Positions 48,391-60,325 of a stretch of 64,000 bases of DNA are shown piece after piece. The DNA comes from Sipunculus nudus (lineage: Eukaryota; Annelida; Sipuncula; Golfingiida; Sipunculidae): assembly GCA_026874595.1 (NCBI GenBank), contig CM049307.1, positions 95,766,330-95,830,329 of the forward strand, in the 5' to 3' direction. A model generated the notes under the pieces. It searched no databases. It was not told where the DNA came from and worked only from the letters and a program-made list of their open reading frames with translations. A program made the position numbers and the translations under genes. Numbering within the stretch: the stretch's first letter is position 1; each line of letters begins with the position of its first letter.

Positions 48391-50093
48391 CCTTTTTTAT
48401 TTTATCAATAGTGGTTTTGTCCGCATCCCGCATCCCGTACAGGTCAGCGCGCCTGCGTACTATACAAATAAAAATTAGCACTCTTGTTTCAACGAAAACA
48501 ATTTAACTTTGACTATAATCGTTGGAACTTTACTGAAATCCCGTTACTCCAGCAGTTATTCGTCCTCACCATAAAGAGGTAAGATAAACAAAGAAGATCA
48601 CCGAAAATCAAAATACAAGGGGGAGTGTCCTCTCTCTTGCATCAACAAGCAATCCAAAGACCAAAGTGGTAAACCGGTTTTCTGTAGATAACAATTAGAC
48701 AACGTTTATGGCGTGTTGCCATCACCAAGTTTGGTGACGGAATCCATTCTGTTACAATGGAATTATATACAATGTGATATTTACAATGCAGGGACATATT
48801 TTAAGAAATACAATATTCGAATGCAAAGTTTTTACGAGCAGTGTTACAGAGTTATATCAATAGACAAACGCGCTATAATAAAAAGTATAGTGGATACTCT
48901 TGTGAAGGCAAATATGAGGTTGGATAGATTATTTTAATATGGGACTGAAAATTATTAAAATGAATTGAAATGAATTACGCCATTGATCCACAAAGATTGA
49001 TATTTGTAATTACCTTGTACAGCATTATGAACGTGAATAGCAATGAATATATTATGCAATGATGGCAGGCTTACCTATGAATAACAAGTAGATGGCGTGT
49101 TGCCATCTGGTGACGGAATGGCGCAAAAATGAAAAATATTGAAGTCGTTTTGGCGGCAGAGTCAATGTCAGGTGCAGTGTGACATGTACATTTTAAATAA
49201 GTGAACTTAACCCTATAAGGAAAATATTTGCAAATGGCTGATGAACGACGAGTGATGCCTTCTGTTGGACATCATAGACAATAAAATGAACTTAAAAGAC
49301 TGTAAATGGGGTGCCCTCTATTGGGCATCACTTACACTATCCGAGTATAAACATGAGCCGGTTATATCAGTGTTAAAATTCTAAGGATACCTCCAACTCG
49401 TAACATGTCTCATGACTCAACAGCAGATAATGATACAAAAATACCACAAATATACCATAAAGATAGCAATAAAATACGCACGGAAGATCACAATCATTAT
49501 CTTACACGGGTAAGGCAAAAAGCACTTCTTAGGCACATTATATTCAGAAATCAGTGCGCAAAGGCGATTTTTTTTTTTTTTTTGGTACGGTTCGATAGGA
49601 GCGTCATATGATCAGGGAAAAGCTTGATAATATCAGAATTGCTTTGCTAACAGGTAAAAGCATTATAATACAAAGGACAATCATCTTAACAAAATTATAT
49701 TATTTTATCTTCCTGACAGAAAAATCCCAGCGCCTGGAGCTAAAATTGGTGAGTTTCTATTGAAAATCAAAATCTCGTGCCCGAGAACCGTATTTTTCTA
49801 ACCTAATGAAGTTTTTCTCTTTAATATTATAAATCTACCGCCGTGTCCCTCCCAAAATTGTCCATTAATAGACACAACACATTAAATGGCATCTTAACAT
49901 CATTGATTGTATTAAAAAAATAATTTTGTGTATAGGTTAATTTCAATATTTCAGGCATAATGGGAAATATTAAAAAATTATGAGAATTAGAATATACATA
50001 ACGTGGATTTGTTCTCGCCATCTCAAGACTAAAATGCGCATTTCAAAGGAGTAACCACAGCGGAGTTGCGTGACAACAATTAAGTGCCACCAC
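48391..50093. other. AT-rich stretch with a small direct repeat
   Basis: GGCGTGTTGCCATC with GGTGACGGAAT nearby occurs at about 48710 and 49093, suggesting a diverged ~0.38-kb duplication. A T16 tract is at 49568-49583. No gene supported. Confidence 0.5.
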
Positions 50094-50445
50094 CGTCAAC
50101 TATATAAATCAAGGTTCGCCTGATTTTTCCATCCGGGATATAATAGTGGAAGTCAGAACTATAACAGGCTATCTCTGTATATATGTTACTCATGACCGGA
50201 ATAAATTTATTAATAGATAATGATAAAATTAATGGAATCTTTTTTTATTAACATTTCAAAGATATGAAACGTCAACTATATATATCAAGGTTCGCCTGAT
50301 TTTGCCATCCAGGCTTTAATAGTGAAAGCCAGAACAATTAAAAATTATTTCTGTAGCCTATAAATGTGCCTCATAACGAGAGTTCATTGAAAGATTATGA
50401 TAAAATTAATGATATTTTTATTTTACATTTCATAGGTATGAAAAG
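50094..50445 (+). repeat. 176-bp tandem duplication, two copies
   Basis: CGTCAACTATA-AT-TATCAAGG starts at 50094 and 50270. Both copies continue TTCGCCTGATTTT-CCATCC, AATAGTG-AAG-CAGAAC and later GATAATGATAAAATTAATG or AAGATTATGATAAAATTAATG. Similarity is high but not complete. Confidence 0.85.
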
Positions 50446-51073
50446 AAGGATATCAAACGAGAAATAGGAACCATAGCTGCTGCGAGCATTTAAACCAGGT
50501 GATTAATATAGCTCGTAAATACAGTTAAATCCTGTACATATATTTCCTTTGGAAGTAAAATAACATGTTCCCATCCGGAAGTACAAAAAACCAGTACATA
50601 AAACAGTACATAAAACCGACATGGTGAGCGAACATGCTAAAAAAGTGAATCCATTGAAATTGAATAATGACCTCTCGATTTCGTTGTCTCAAAGTGGTCG
50701 AGAATCCTTTTTTAAAGATATTTTCGTGATTCAGAATACCCCTTAAACAGGGGCAAAGCCAAGAGAGTGCCGCATGGGGCCACGCCTCCCCCCCCCCCCC
50801 CCCCCCCCCCAATTCTGACTTTCTTTGTAATATTCAAGAATAACTTTCCAGATTCTAAATAGATAATATGGTGTACACTGTTAAAAAAAACCGTAAAATA
50901 ACGCCGCTTTGCAATGTAGACGAGCCTGCGCGTTGTATAACGCGCAAATGCACCGTTAAATGTTGAGCGTCTGTGAAAATGGTGTGACATGTGTGTAAAG
51001 CAGACGGTACAGATGAATAGGCTAGCGGCCAACCTTCCAAAAGAGGCTTAGAAATAGGTGTAACCCAAAACGG
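50446..51073. other. Non-coding stretch with C-run and repeat end
   Basis: A C-run of about 22 lies at 50789-50810 following GGCCACGCCT. At 50877-50912 CACTGTTAAAAAAAACCGTA and ATAACGCCGCTTTGCA match the end of the repeat at 57225-57605. GCGCGTT-GTAT-AACGCGC at 50929-50946 is a perfect 7-bp stem. Confidence 0.55.
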
Positions 51074-52081
51074 AGGTATAACAAAACACGACCTACATCT
51101 TAATAGAGGTAGTCATCTCCTCATTCATAAAAAATAGGTCGTGGCTTCAGAAAATTGTTCTTTGGTATATTTATTGACCCGTTTCCATGGCAACCTCTCA
51201 AATTTTAGATAAAGTAATTAATTTCACTTGTTTCTTAATATCTATATTAATATTAACGATAGGCACTTGCAGTCTTCACAAAAATGTAGCATTTCCTTTA
51301 CAGATTTGGAAAACAGATAAATATTATAAAAAATAAGAAATTTGCATATTTACTATGTTAATTAAATGCTAATTTTATTTTTAAATTGGCTATATATGCA
51401 TCTTTATTTTCCGTAGATTTGCAAATATTTGAAAAGGAGCCACAAAATGTAATCAGATGAAAAGACCAGCTACTGAGGAATAAATTAATATCAATTATGT
51501 CAGGGTTAATGGAGTATATTGTTATGAAACAGCCAGAAACAGCGACAAATTTATGCAAATTAAGTAAGTCTGTGGGAATAGAAATGTACAAATTTTATAT
51601 TATGGTAACTCTATTTGCATAAACATTTGCATGTATATACAGGCCATATAACTGAACTGTAGTTATAAATTATGAAGAATTTATGTTCCCTGTCCAAAAG
51701 GGAAAATTTGAGCAAAGAAGGATTAACATTTTTTTAACATTTTTTATTGGAGATGACAAGAAATGCACATTTTAAATTGAAAATTTGCAAATATTTACAT
51801 ATATTAACATAAATTAAACAAATAAGGAATACATTATGTAAAATATAAAAATCCCCATGTTATTTCCCGCATTTTGTTGCGGGTTGCATTTTTCTATGTG
51901 TAAAAACAACAGAGTTATTGCAATTTATTTAAAAATTATTCTGACCTTGTAAATTAGAATGGTTACCATGGAAACATGGCTGTAAATGTAGCACAAAACA
52001 CGACCTTGAGACCACGACCTATTTTTTCTGGAAGTATACGAGTTCATTACTAATAAAAATAGGTTGTGTTTTGTTATACCT
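51074..52081. mobile_element. 1.0-kb non-autonomous DNA transposon with ~135-bp TIRs
   Basis: Left AGGTATAACAAAACACGACC (51074) and right, on the minus strand, AGGTATAACAAAACACAACC (from 52081 back) begin inverted repeats. These continue imperfectly through AAAAAATAGGTCGTGG and GTTTCCATGG(C/T)AACC, roughly 135 bp on each side. Weak similarity (AACCCA) extends a few bases outside, so the true tips may lie slightly further out. The ~740-bp interior is very AT-rich and has no transposase frame, so it is a MITE or deletion derivative. Target-site duplication is not clear. Confidence 0.85.
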
Positions 52082-54346
52082 TGGGTTGGGGTTTGACCCC
52101 ATGACACCCCTCTCTGCCGCATAGAAATAAACCGCGCGTCATTTGATCAGCGGGGCCACTCATGACGTCGATATCCTGGATCTTCTGACACCACGGCGGG
52201 AAGAGAAGCCATTTTTGTCCGTCTGCTCGCTGCTGAAAGTCACAGAATTTACCCAGCATCTTCATTGGTAAAATGTATTTCTTTAATATGCAGGCCTAAG
52301 TTTGTTTACTGTGTTACTTGTTATTTACTGTGTAATAGTGTACGTTGGTAATGATATAGTGGTACGAGGCCTGTCTCGTTCACGTGTTGCTTCAGTTTTT
52401 TTTTTTTTTTTTGCATGCGTAGAAGAGTGATTGAGTTGGAAATCCACACAAACCCTTGTTAAAAAGTGGGAGGGGGGGTATATAACCCCCATTCCCTGCA
52501 TTGATGCCAATGTTTATTATTAATGATTGAGTCTTTTTATTTTCAGGGAAATATTTCAGTTTAAAGGTGAAATATCGGTAAAGACACCACTGAACACAGT
52601 TTTGAATTATTTATTTACTAGATTTTAAATGACACCTTGAATAAGGTTTTCCCAATAACATGTCAACTAGAGAAATTAAGGTATCAATGTCCTTTATATT
52701 TTCAAATCTTTTTAAGAGATGCTTGAACAGAGAGTTAACACAACCCCAACAAACAACATTTCACAGCTTTGTTGAGCTGTTCAAATCTCAGTGGGGGGGG
52801 GGGGAGTTAGTTCTGTTCAGGGTGTGTACATACCAGCTCGAGGGGTTGGGCGTGAGAGGGGTGTGTTCCCACACTATAGTGTTGGAAATATTTAAGATTT
52901 TAATAAAAAAGATAATCAGTTTGGGGAAAAAGCTAATATTTCAGAAACAACATTTAGTAAAATGCTTTCCTTAAAAATTTGGATCTAAAAAACCTGCATG
53001 ATTTTAAGCCTAGCTGAATATAAGTCATCAAATCTATAGTTATGATCCATTGTCCATCTGTTCATCAGGCATTGACATTTTGAAATTGTTAGACCTACAA
53101 AACCAAAATTTGACAATCAGTTTCTCTTGTCCTTAAGTTCTCCAACCGTACCCCAACACTTGCAAATTTTATTCCTTTGAAAATTAAAGGAAAAAATTAC
53201 TTTCTATTAAAAACCTATTGTTTTACATCCAGACTGCCTAATATCAAAGCCACTTGTCTGTTTTTGTTCATATTAAAATACATATCCCTCTATATATTTC
53301 CTATGTACTTGCCAGAATATGGACAGGAACAATTGGTACCTTAATAAAACAGCAATAAAAATATTTTGACTCAACATTGTTACTGTTGAAGCTAGAGACT
53401 TATTTTCAAGGATATAGCTAATTTAATCAAGATTGTATATCATTCATTATATCAAAAATTTGCAACATATGTTATTGTTTTAATTCATTTTCCATAACTG
53501 TAAACCTGTTTCCATACCAATGTACACAACTACTTTTGAAATAGTAATTCAAGGAGTAATCCAGAAGTTGCAAAATTGTTGTATTAAAATAATTTCCTTT
53601 TAAATAATTTTGAAAAATAAATATTGATAACTTAATTAAATCCATCAGAATGCATGATTTTATCAATCTGAGTGAGTTTATACTTGCACTAAGATTCAAA
53701 ATTGGTAGTTCTTGCTTTATACATGTAGTTGTAACACCTTAAAATTAATCATGAACTTTTGAAATAATGGTCAAGTATATCATCAGGGAACCTGGAAGGA
53801 TTACACAGATTCACAATATGCCTGTAGCCCTTGTTATATAATAGCTAGTTTATGAAAATGTAATTACAAATGTAACATCATTTATTAATATAAAGGCTGT
53901 ACTGCATATATATTGCTTTATAAATCCTCATACACATGTGATGCTGTTTTTGCACCTTCCTGTGTATGCTAAATATAAACAAGAGATATGGAGAGCTTCT
54001 AATGGTGTCTATAGACAGAAATGGCCTCAGGTTCCTGTAGAAAATTTTTCTGTACATGTCAATACTTGAAGCAAACAGGTCTATATTCATAAATACTATC
54101 AAAATAAAGGGAACTAAGTTATATACCTGAAACAAGCAAAATAGTTTATACACTGAGTAAAAACATTTTGTCGATCTAATATTTACAATTTTTATATGCA
54201 ATATAGCACTATTGATTATTAATTTATATACCGGCACTTACTGTGTAAATATTATTAATATGCCTGATGCTGAGACTGTCTTTCATTGGTTACAGGTTTA
54301 TCAGTTCTGTTTTTAAATACTCCTAGAACTTGTTCTACTTGTGCAG
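52082..54346. other. Non-coding stretch with GC-rich patch
   Basis: 52085-52275 is richer in GC and CpG than its surroundings. On the minus strand it has an ATG in good context (AAAAATGGCTTC) opening a 21-codon frame, and on the plus strand it ends ATCTTCATTG before GTAAAATG, a possible donor. It could be a promoter or first exon, on either strand, but also a repeat flank. A T-run at 52396-52412 is followed by GC. The rest is AT-rich with no exon supported. Confidence 0.35.
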
Positions 54347-54503
54347 GTGTTCAGAGAGCCATACATGCATCTCAACCTAATGATCAGAGGAAAGATGGAG
54401 AAATGTTCCACACCCTACCAAACTTAGAGCTGTGAACAATGTACAAAAGCAAGATAGGCAAGGTGCACAACTACACTGGCAAGCAGTTGCAGGGTACACC
54501 AAG
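54347..54503 (+). other. Candidate spliced exon 1 (plus strand)
   Basis: Bounded by a strong acceptor (pyrimidine-rich TTGTTCTACTTGTGCAG) and a consensus donor (AAG then GTAAGT at 54504). The frame that joins in phase to the candidate exon at 56004 is open only from 54384 to 54503 (40 codons, ending AVAGYTK), with TAA TGA just before. So either the start is within another transcript form, a second acceptor (ATGATCAG at 54383) is used, or the transcript is non-coding. The protein is not recognised. Confidence 0.4.
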
Positions 54504-55386
54504 GTAAGTTTGACTTTGATCATATTTTCTTTTGTAAATACCATTGCAATATGAATAAGCTGATGAATTTAATTAACTGTGAATCAAGTATCCGACATAT
54601 TGAACATTAGCAGTGATTCTGCCCATCATTATACCCAAGAATTAAGAATTTAAATTCCCCTGCCTGTTTCTCATTCTCTCCATTCATTTTATTCTAATAA
54701 CTTTTTTGCTGGCTGCATGATGGTGCTGAGGCATGCTAACCTGACCATTTTTTTTTAATTTTACGCAGTTTTGAACATGTTTACCCCCTATAAAACACTG
54801 CAGATATTCTGGTTATCCAATATTCTTAATGTTTACAGTTATAATAATTAAAATCCAGGCCCATAGCCTTACTGTTAATTACTTCATATTTGCACATAGA
54901 CGTTGTGCTTTTAAAAATACATTGTCAGGCCTATTGTCTGTAGAAATCATTCTGGAAAAGGAATTGTCATAAATAAAACACCACAACCGTCCTGACCTCC
55001 TGATATATTTATATTAAAGACTGGTCATTTACTTTCATAATTAAATCATTAAATCATGTATTTTTTTTCATAACCTTTATATATGATCTGGTATGCACAT
55101 TCAAAAGAAGTCCCTTTATTCCAATGAAATATTCCAACTCTCTCAGAGATTTTAGAAAGATGGGCACTAAACAGGAAACAGTATTAATGTTATCCTTGTG
55201 CAATGAATAAGTATTAACAAGTATTGTCTTGACCTTTCAGTGTGATGTACATGCTAGGCTTAAATTACTCTGTCAATATTTAGGTATCTATAAAACGTAT
55301 CTTATGTTAATAATATGGCCCATAAAATAATTGATTAATAATCGATCATCTTTAAGTCATTGAGTATGATTTTAAAACTGATTCGT

Positions 55387-55433
<47 letters not shown>

Positions 55434-55484
55434 TATATGCATTGTCTATGTATTTGAAGAAGAAAAGCACCTATTTGCCTACAG

Positions 55485-55544
55485 GATACTGCCTTCACTG
55501 TTTGGAGAATGCAAGGATAATATGGGATTGTAGATTGAGGAGAG
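55485..55544 (+). other. Candidate cassette exon
   Basis: 60 bp between TTTGCCTACAG and GTAATTC. If joined to the preceding exon in phase 0 it adds DTAFTVWRMQG and a TAA, so inclusion would end the reading frame. It could be a poison exon or an exon of a non-coding transcript. Donor match is moderate. Confidence 0.3.
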
Positions 55545-56003
55545 GTAATTCTTTCATAACTATTATGTTTGTGTGAATATATTCAGCAAGTATTAAAGAT
55601 AGTTTTAATCATTTTTAAAAAGTAAATACATACTTATATAAAGAAAATTGTTGAAATTGTTAATTTTTTGGGGGGGGAAAGAAAAAATCTTGGCCAGATA
55701 ATGTCTTTAATGTAAATGTTAAGATATATTTGATATAATAATGTATAATTATTTTCAGATCTAAAGGTTCTTACTGACCATTAGAAAACTATTTTTGTAG
55801 TAATTGTTTAAATTTTGTAAAGATAGAATAAAAGCTTAGCAAAGGCATTATTTGTAATGTAAATTGATAGAGTGTCAGACTTTGAAAAAAATCTAAAATA
55901 AATATAAAAAGTAAAGGGATAATTTCACTGAACTATATATATTCTTGCCTATTTTTCTCATGTTTTTTACAATCTCACTTTTCTGTTTATTTTTTGTATG
56001 CAG

Positions 56004-56096
56004 AAAGTGAAATCTCCAACACCTGTGATTGTTCAAGATGGGGACTGTAACATCACTGTAACATATGGTGGATGGCGAGAAACTGTCAACCCATGA
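56004..56096 (+). other. Candidate terminal coding exon
   Basis: Acceptor TTTTTTGTATGCAG, then 30 codons in phase 0 from KVKSPTPVIVQDGDC to GGWRETVNP and TGA at 56094-56096. The phase matches the donor at 54503, which is the main reason to believe it. Content is not AT-rich like the introns on both sides. I do not recognise the protein family. Confidence 0.35.
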
Positions 56097-57224
56097 AAGT
56101 TATTTCTACTTCCACTGGAGGCTTGCTATGCGTCATTTTGGATATTTACCCTGAAGTATCCGAAAGGGACTAAAAAAACATTCAGGTTTCTCGATTTTTT
56201 GGGTCATTGAATGCACCTCCAACTGCCCTCCCACTGTCAATAGAGCCGGTTGGTCAGATTTAATGTTTGAATGCTGCATTTTCCTCAATAATATATCAAC
56301 AATATCGGAAATATCAATTAACGACTTTTTCACTTTTAATATTCTTGTGTTTAAGTACCTTAATTAAATCAGGTAATCATCTAATTATTTTTCAGGAAAA
56401 ACGTTCACATTTGCACCTTTTTTACAGTGTAGGTATTCTCTTCATCTCCAACTCCCTCCAGTTCGAATTTATTGATGCAAAATTCATTTATTTACCAAGG
56501 ACCTATATTCTCGAAATCATTATCAGAAGCTTCACACAAAATAGATGCCGGTACTGTAGAAAGATTCGGTGACATACAAGTTAAATCTATTTCAATTGTT
56601 TTACATGAGTTCTGACAATCTTTTACTTTAAAATTATCATTAATTCACAACACTATAAACGTATTAATGCACTTTTTTCTATTGTTCAAAGATGCATTAT
56701 ATATAGATTCGGGCCCCATTGTTAACATGATAAACAACCTGAATGAGATAACACACAGCATTCATAATAGTAATCATAATCATATTGAACTAATTAACAA
56801 TATTTGATATGTTTAGTCTGAGACGATTTAACTGCCTTACCGTGTGTTCAAACATGTTTAAATATGCTTGCTTCCTATTGATGCCTTTTGGAAGATCAGT
56901 ATATAATCTGAAAAATGATATACATATAAGTATAAGTGTTATACATGTTGATGATCTGTTGAATATTTCAAACAATAAAGAAAATGGTGTGATATTATGT
57001 GTGAGCATGCATTTTTTAATGCCATTTCCCAAAATAGCAAAGATGCATTTCCCTCTGTGGATATCATGATTCGTTTTTCGGGACACTGACTGAGGTCTGA
57101 CTTCGTTAGTAATATATATTTACTGGTAAAATCCAAATAATATGTTATAAAACCCCGAAGTACATAGATACAAAAAAGTGTTCGTCCGGAGTGACAAGGC
57201 AGAAACGTTTTGAGGAAGATTATG
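56097..57224. other. AT-rich stretch, possible 3' UTR then spacer
   Basis: No AATAAA lies in the first few hundred bases after the candidate stop. Short overlapping frames on both strands near 56.8-57.1 kb lack motifs. Confidence 0.4.
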
Positions 57225-57605
57225 GAAGCCTTTAACAGTGTTTAGCTCCAAGTGCAAAGCACTGTTATTTATCATAAAATAACAATGTTTTGTTATTCTA
57301 CACATCCAAGCACCGTGAAATAACGGTGCAATGTCCTGATTCCACCAGTTTAAATCACTGTTTATTCACGTCTCTTAGCACTGTAAAATAACGGCCTATT
57401 GTCCCGTAAAATAACAGATTCCCGTTATTTCCCATAGCTTAACACCGTTTATTTACGTCCAAAAGCGCTGTAAAATTACGGTGCAATGCGACGTTTTTTA
57501 ACACACTGCTTTATTTCTTTGCACGTAAAATAACGGTGCACTGTACTGTCAACTTTGCTGCCGGTGCAAAGCACCGTTATTTTACGTGCAATTTTTAACA
57601 GTTTA
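57225..57605. repeat. Palindrome-rich dispersed repeat with CGTAAAATAACGGTGC
   Basis: CACCGT-AAATAACGGTGCA-type units recur about eight times in both orientations. The right part has a perfect 19-bp stem, GCACGTAAAATAACGGTGC with GCACCGTTATTTTACGTGC (about 57521-57594), loop ~35 bp. Ends read TTTAACAGTGTTTA on the left and ATTTTTAACAGTTTA on the right. A single-ended relative occurs at 50877. It is probably a foldback or MITE family. Confidence 0.7.
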
Positions 57606-57628
57606 TGTGTTTCGGTGCGTCGATGTTG

Positions 57629-57661
<33 letters not shown>

Positions 57662-58879
57662 TGGTTAGCGGGTTTGCTGCAGCCCCCCCCCCTCCCCACT
57701 TCAGTAAAACCTGGCTACGGCCCTGTCCAATATAACGAAGACTTCTGGTATGTACCCTAATATTTTTGTTAAAATCTGTTCTTTTTTGGGTAGTAAAGTT
57801 CTCATAGAAAAGCTTACCAAAGTTCAAACAAACATATGAGGACACTAATCAAACAACAATTATAAAATAACTTGCAAATCGTATCCGCTATAGACTCGGG
57901 GCAACTTAGAATGTGTTTAAAACATTGGACTATGATTATTCGGTTCTCATGTGATTTTTGATTGATGACACTCATAAACAAACATGTTTGAAATACCGTT
58001 ATCGGTGAAACAGACGGTTAGGTCTTTATTTATATTTATAACACAAATGTTTGAAATGATATTATTTCTTTTGTCCCTGAAAGAGGTTCTTTGTGGGTTT
58101 TGTTTTATGGTCATTTTCGTGTGTTAACCTAATCAAATTTAAATTCATAGGGTCTTGGATGGACTTTATCTCTATGACGTTTTACCTGGTGACCAATGAT
58201 GGGCGTTTCCAGACTGTCCCCGCATCAACAATTTCTGTTGCGCCTCCTGGTTGAATGAACCCTGAGCTCAGGTCACGGCCACGTTTTTGGAGGTGCTAAA
58301 TGCCTGACCTCGTTTCTAAATTATTAAGTGCAATTAAATATATTATTGTCACACAATTTCTGTCTTGTAAGTTGTGTGTAAAGTTTTTTGTTGTAACTGG
58401 TTTCACTATTCTTACTACAAATCATGTTTCATATGTTGAAATTACATGTTTACCTCTGCAAATATGACAGGAGGTATCGTTCTTTATTGCCGTTGTTTGG
58501 TTGCTTGGTTTATATGTTAGCAACTTTTTTTCAAAACAATGTGAACGGAAATGGATGAAAGTTAATGAAGGGTATAAAACATCAAACAGTTTATCCAGTA
58601 CAGGATTCACCTTCTATCACTATAAAGTTTGTAAAGAGACTTTACCATTGCAGGATAGAATATAACGAATATCGCAATTCATTAATATTAGAGCACAGAA
58701 TTTAGACATTAATATTAGACGTTTCACTCAATTGCTTTTGGTGATGCACAGTGACATATTTATTTGACTTAGATTTAATTCCTTTTAATGTATCCTCGGT
58801 ATAGACTGAGCTGATGCTGTGTACACGCTTGGGGCACTGGCTGGAGCAGATTCTACCAATATTGGCTATCATTTTACAA
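57606..58879. other. Non-coding stretch
   Basis: (TG)n at 57629-57657 and a C-run before ACCTGGCTACGGCCCTG at 57707-57724, which resembles dispersed repeat ends. Otherwise nothing. Confidence 0.5.
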
Positions 58880-59025
58880 AAATAAAAAGGAACTATAGAT
58901 AATTATTTGGCTAAAAGTGTCCAGAATTGATTTTGATTGTTATAAAAAGGGACAAGAATTGGTTTGAATTCTTGACATAAAAAATAATTTGGGGGAAACT
59001 TTCGGGGGGCAGCTGCCCCCCCCCC

Positions 59026-59057
<32 letters not shown>

Positions 59058-59359
59058 TTGCTCTTTGGACCCGGCTCTTATTTCCAGTAGGGAACATTGT
59101 TACTTCATTGTAAACCTGATATGTCGGGTGAAAATGGGAATCTGTAACAGTTATAGTAACCACCTGAAGTATAGATTATACTTACAAAGAACGCATTTTC
59201 AATTTTTGTAAATAGTAAATAATGCTGGTTTATAAATCAATTAAATTTTCAACCATTCATATAACACTATCATGAATGGCTTAGGATATTAAGATGCATG
59301 GACAGATATGTGAGTGACAGTGCCGTGTCCACTGTTGTCAGTAGAACTGTTCTTTACAC
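58880..59359 (+). repeat. Duplicated segment, copy 1 left part
   Basis: Matches 62440-62965 in order: TTGAATTCTTGACAT-AAAAA, GGGGAAA-TTTCGGGGG, C/G-runs, TAGGGAACATTGT, AAAATGGG, AAATAATG-TGGTTTATA, AATCAATTAAATTTTC, GATATTAAGATGCATGGACA and GTGTCAGTAGAACTGTT or TTGTCAGTAGAACTGTT. The match resumes at 61098 after the foldback element. Confidence 0.85.
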
Positions 59360-60040
59360 GGTCGGCCTTTTTACCGAGCGCTACCGAGCGTACCGAGCGC
59401 TACCGAGCGCTAGCGCTCGGTAGGACTTTTTACCGAGCGCTACCCTGGATTCACACCAGGCATTGCTCTGACCCGCGTAGGGCTACCGAGCGCTCGGTCT
59501 TTTTACCGATCGCTACCCTGCTCTAACAACGGGCAGAGTTCTTACAAACTTGGAACTACCGAGCGCTAGGGACTTTTTACCGAGCGCCACCATCGCGCAC
59601 ATGACAACTAGTTTTCTAACCGTATTCAGCACAAAACATCATATTCATGTTATTTAGAATGAAGCACAATTCTCAGTTAGTCCAGCAAACAAAATAACTA
59701 ACAATGCATATAACTTGGATGATGTCGGATGATTTCTCACCAAACCGTGTAACACCTTTTGCATAAAATTCTTTAAATGACGGTACCTATATATAAATAT
59801 GTATGCTGACTACCTAACGCCATCATCGGAGCCATGGGGAGTGCCGCGATTAGTTATAATAACTTTTTGTACAATCCATGTAAAATAAATAAGATTATAT
59901 TTATGTATATATGAAGTTATTTAATGTTATGATATACATACATATAAATTGGAGATATATATATGAATACATATATTCATATATCAGTATATATATATAT
60001 ATATTATTTAATATTATGCTATATATTTACATATATCAGA

Positions 60041-60071
<31 letters not shown>

Positions 60072-60147
60072 GAAGGTAGTGTTTCCCTTCGATGTAAAGT
60101 GCTCTATGGCCTACAGACTAGGCCAGAGCGGTTTTTCTAATGCAGAG

Positions 60148-60217
<70 letters not shown>

Positions 60218-60267
60218 CGAAGGTAAAGATAAACAGTGACTTTTTTAGATAGACTAACTACACTAAC

Positions 60268-60325
<58 letters not shown>

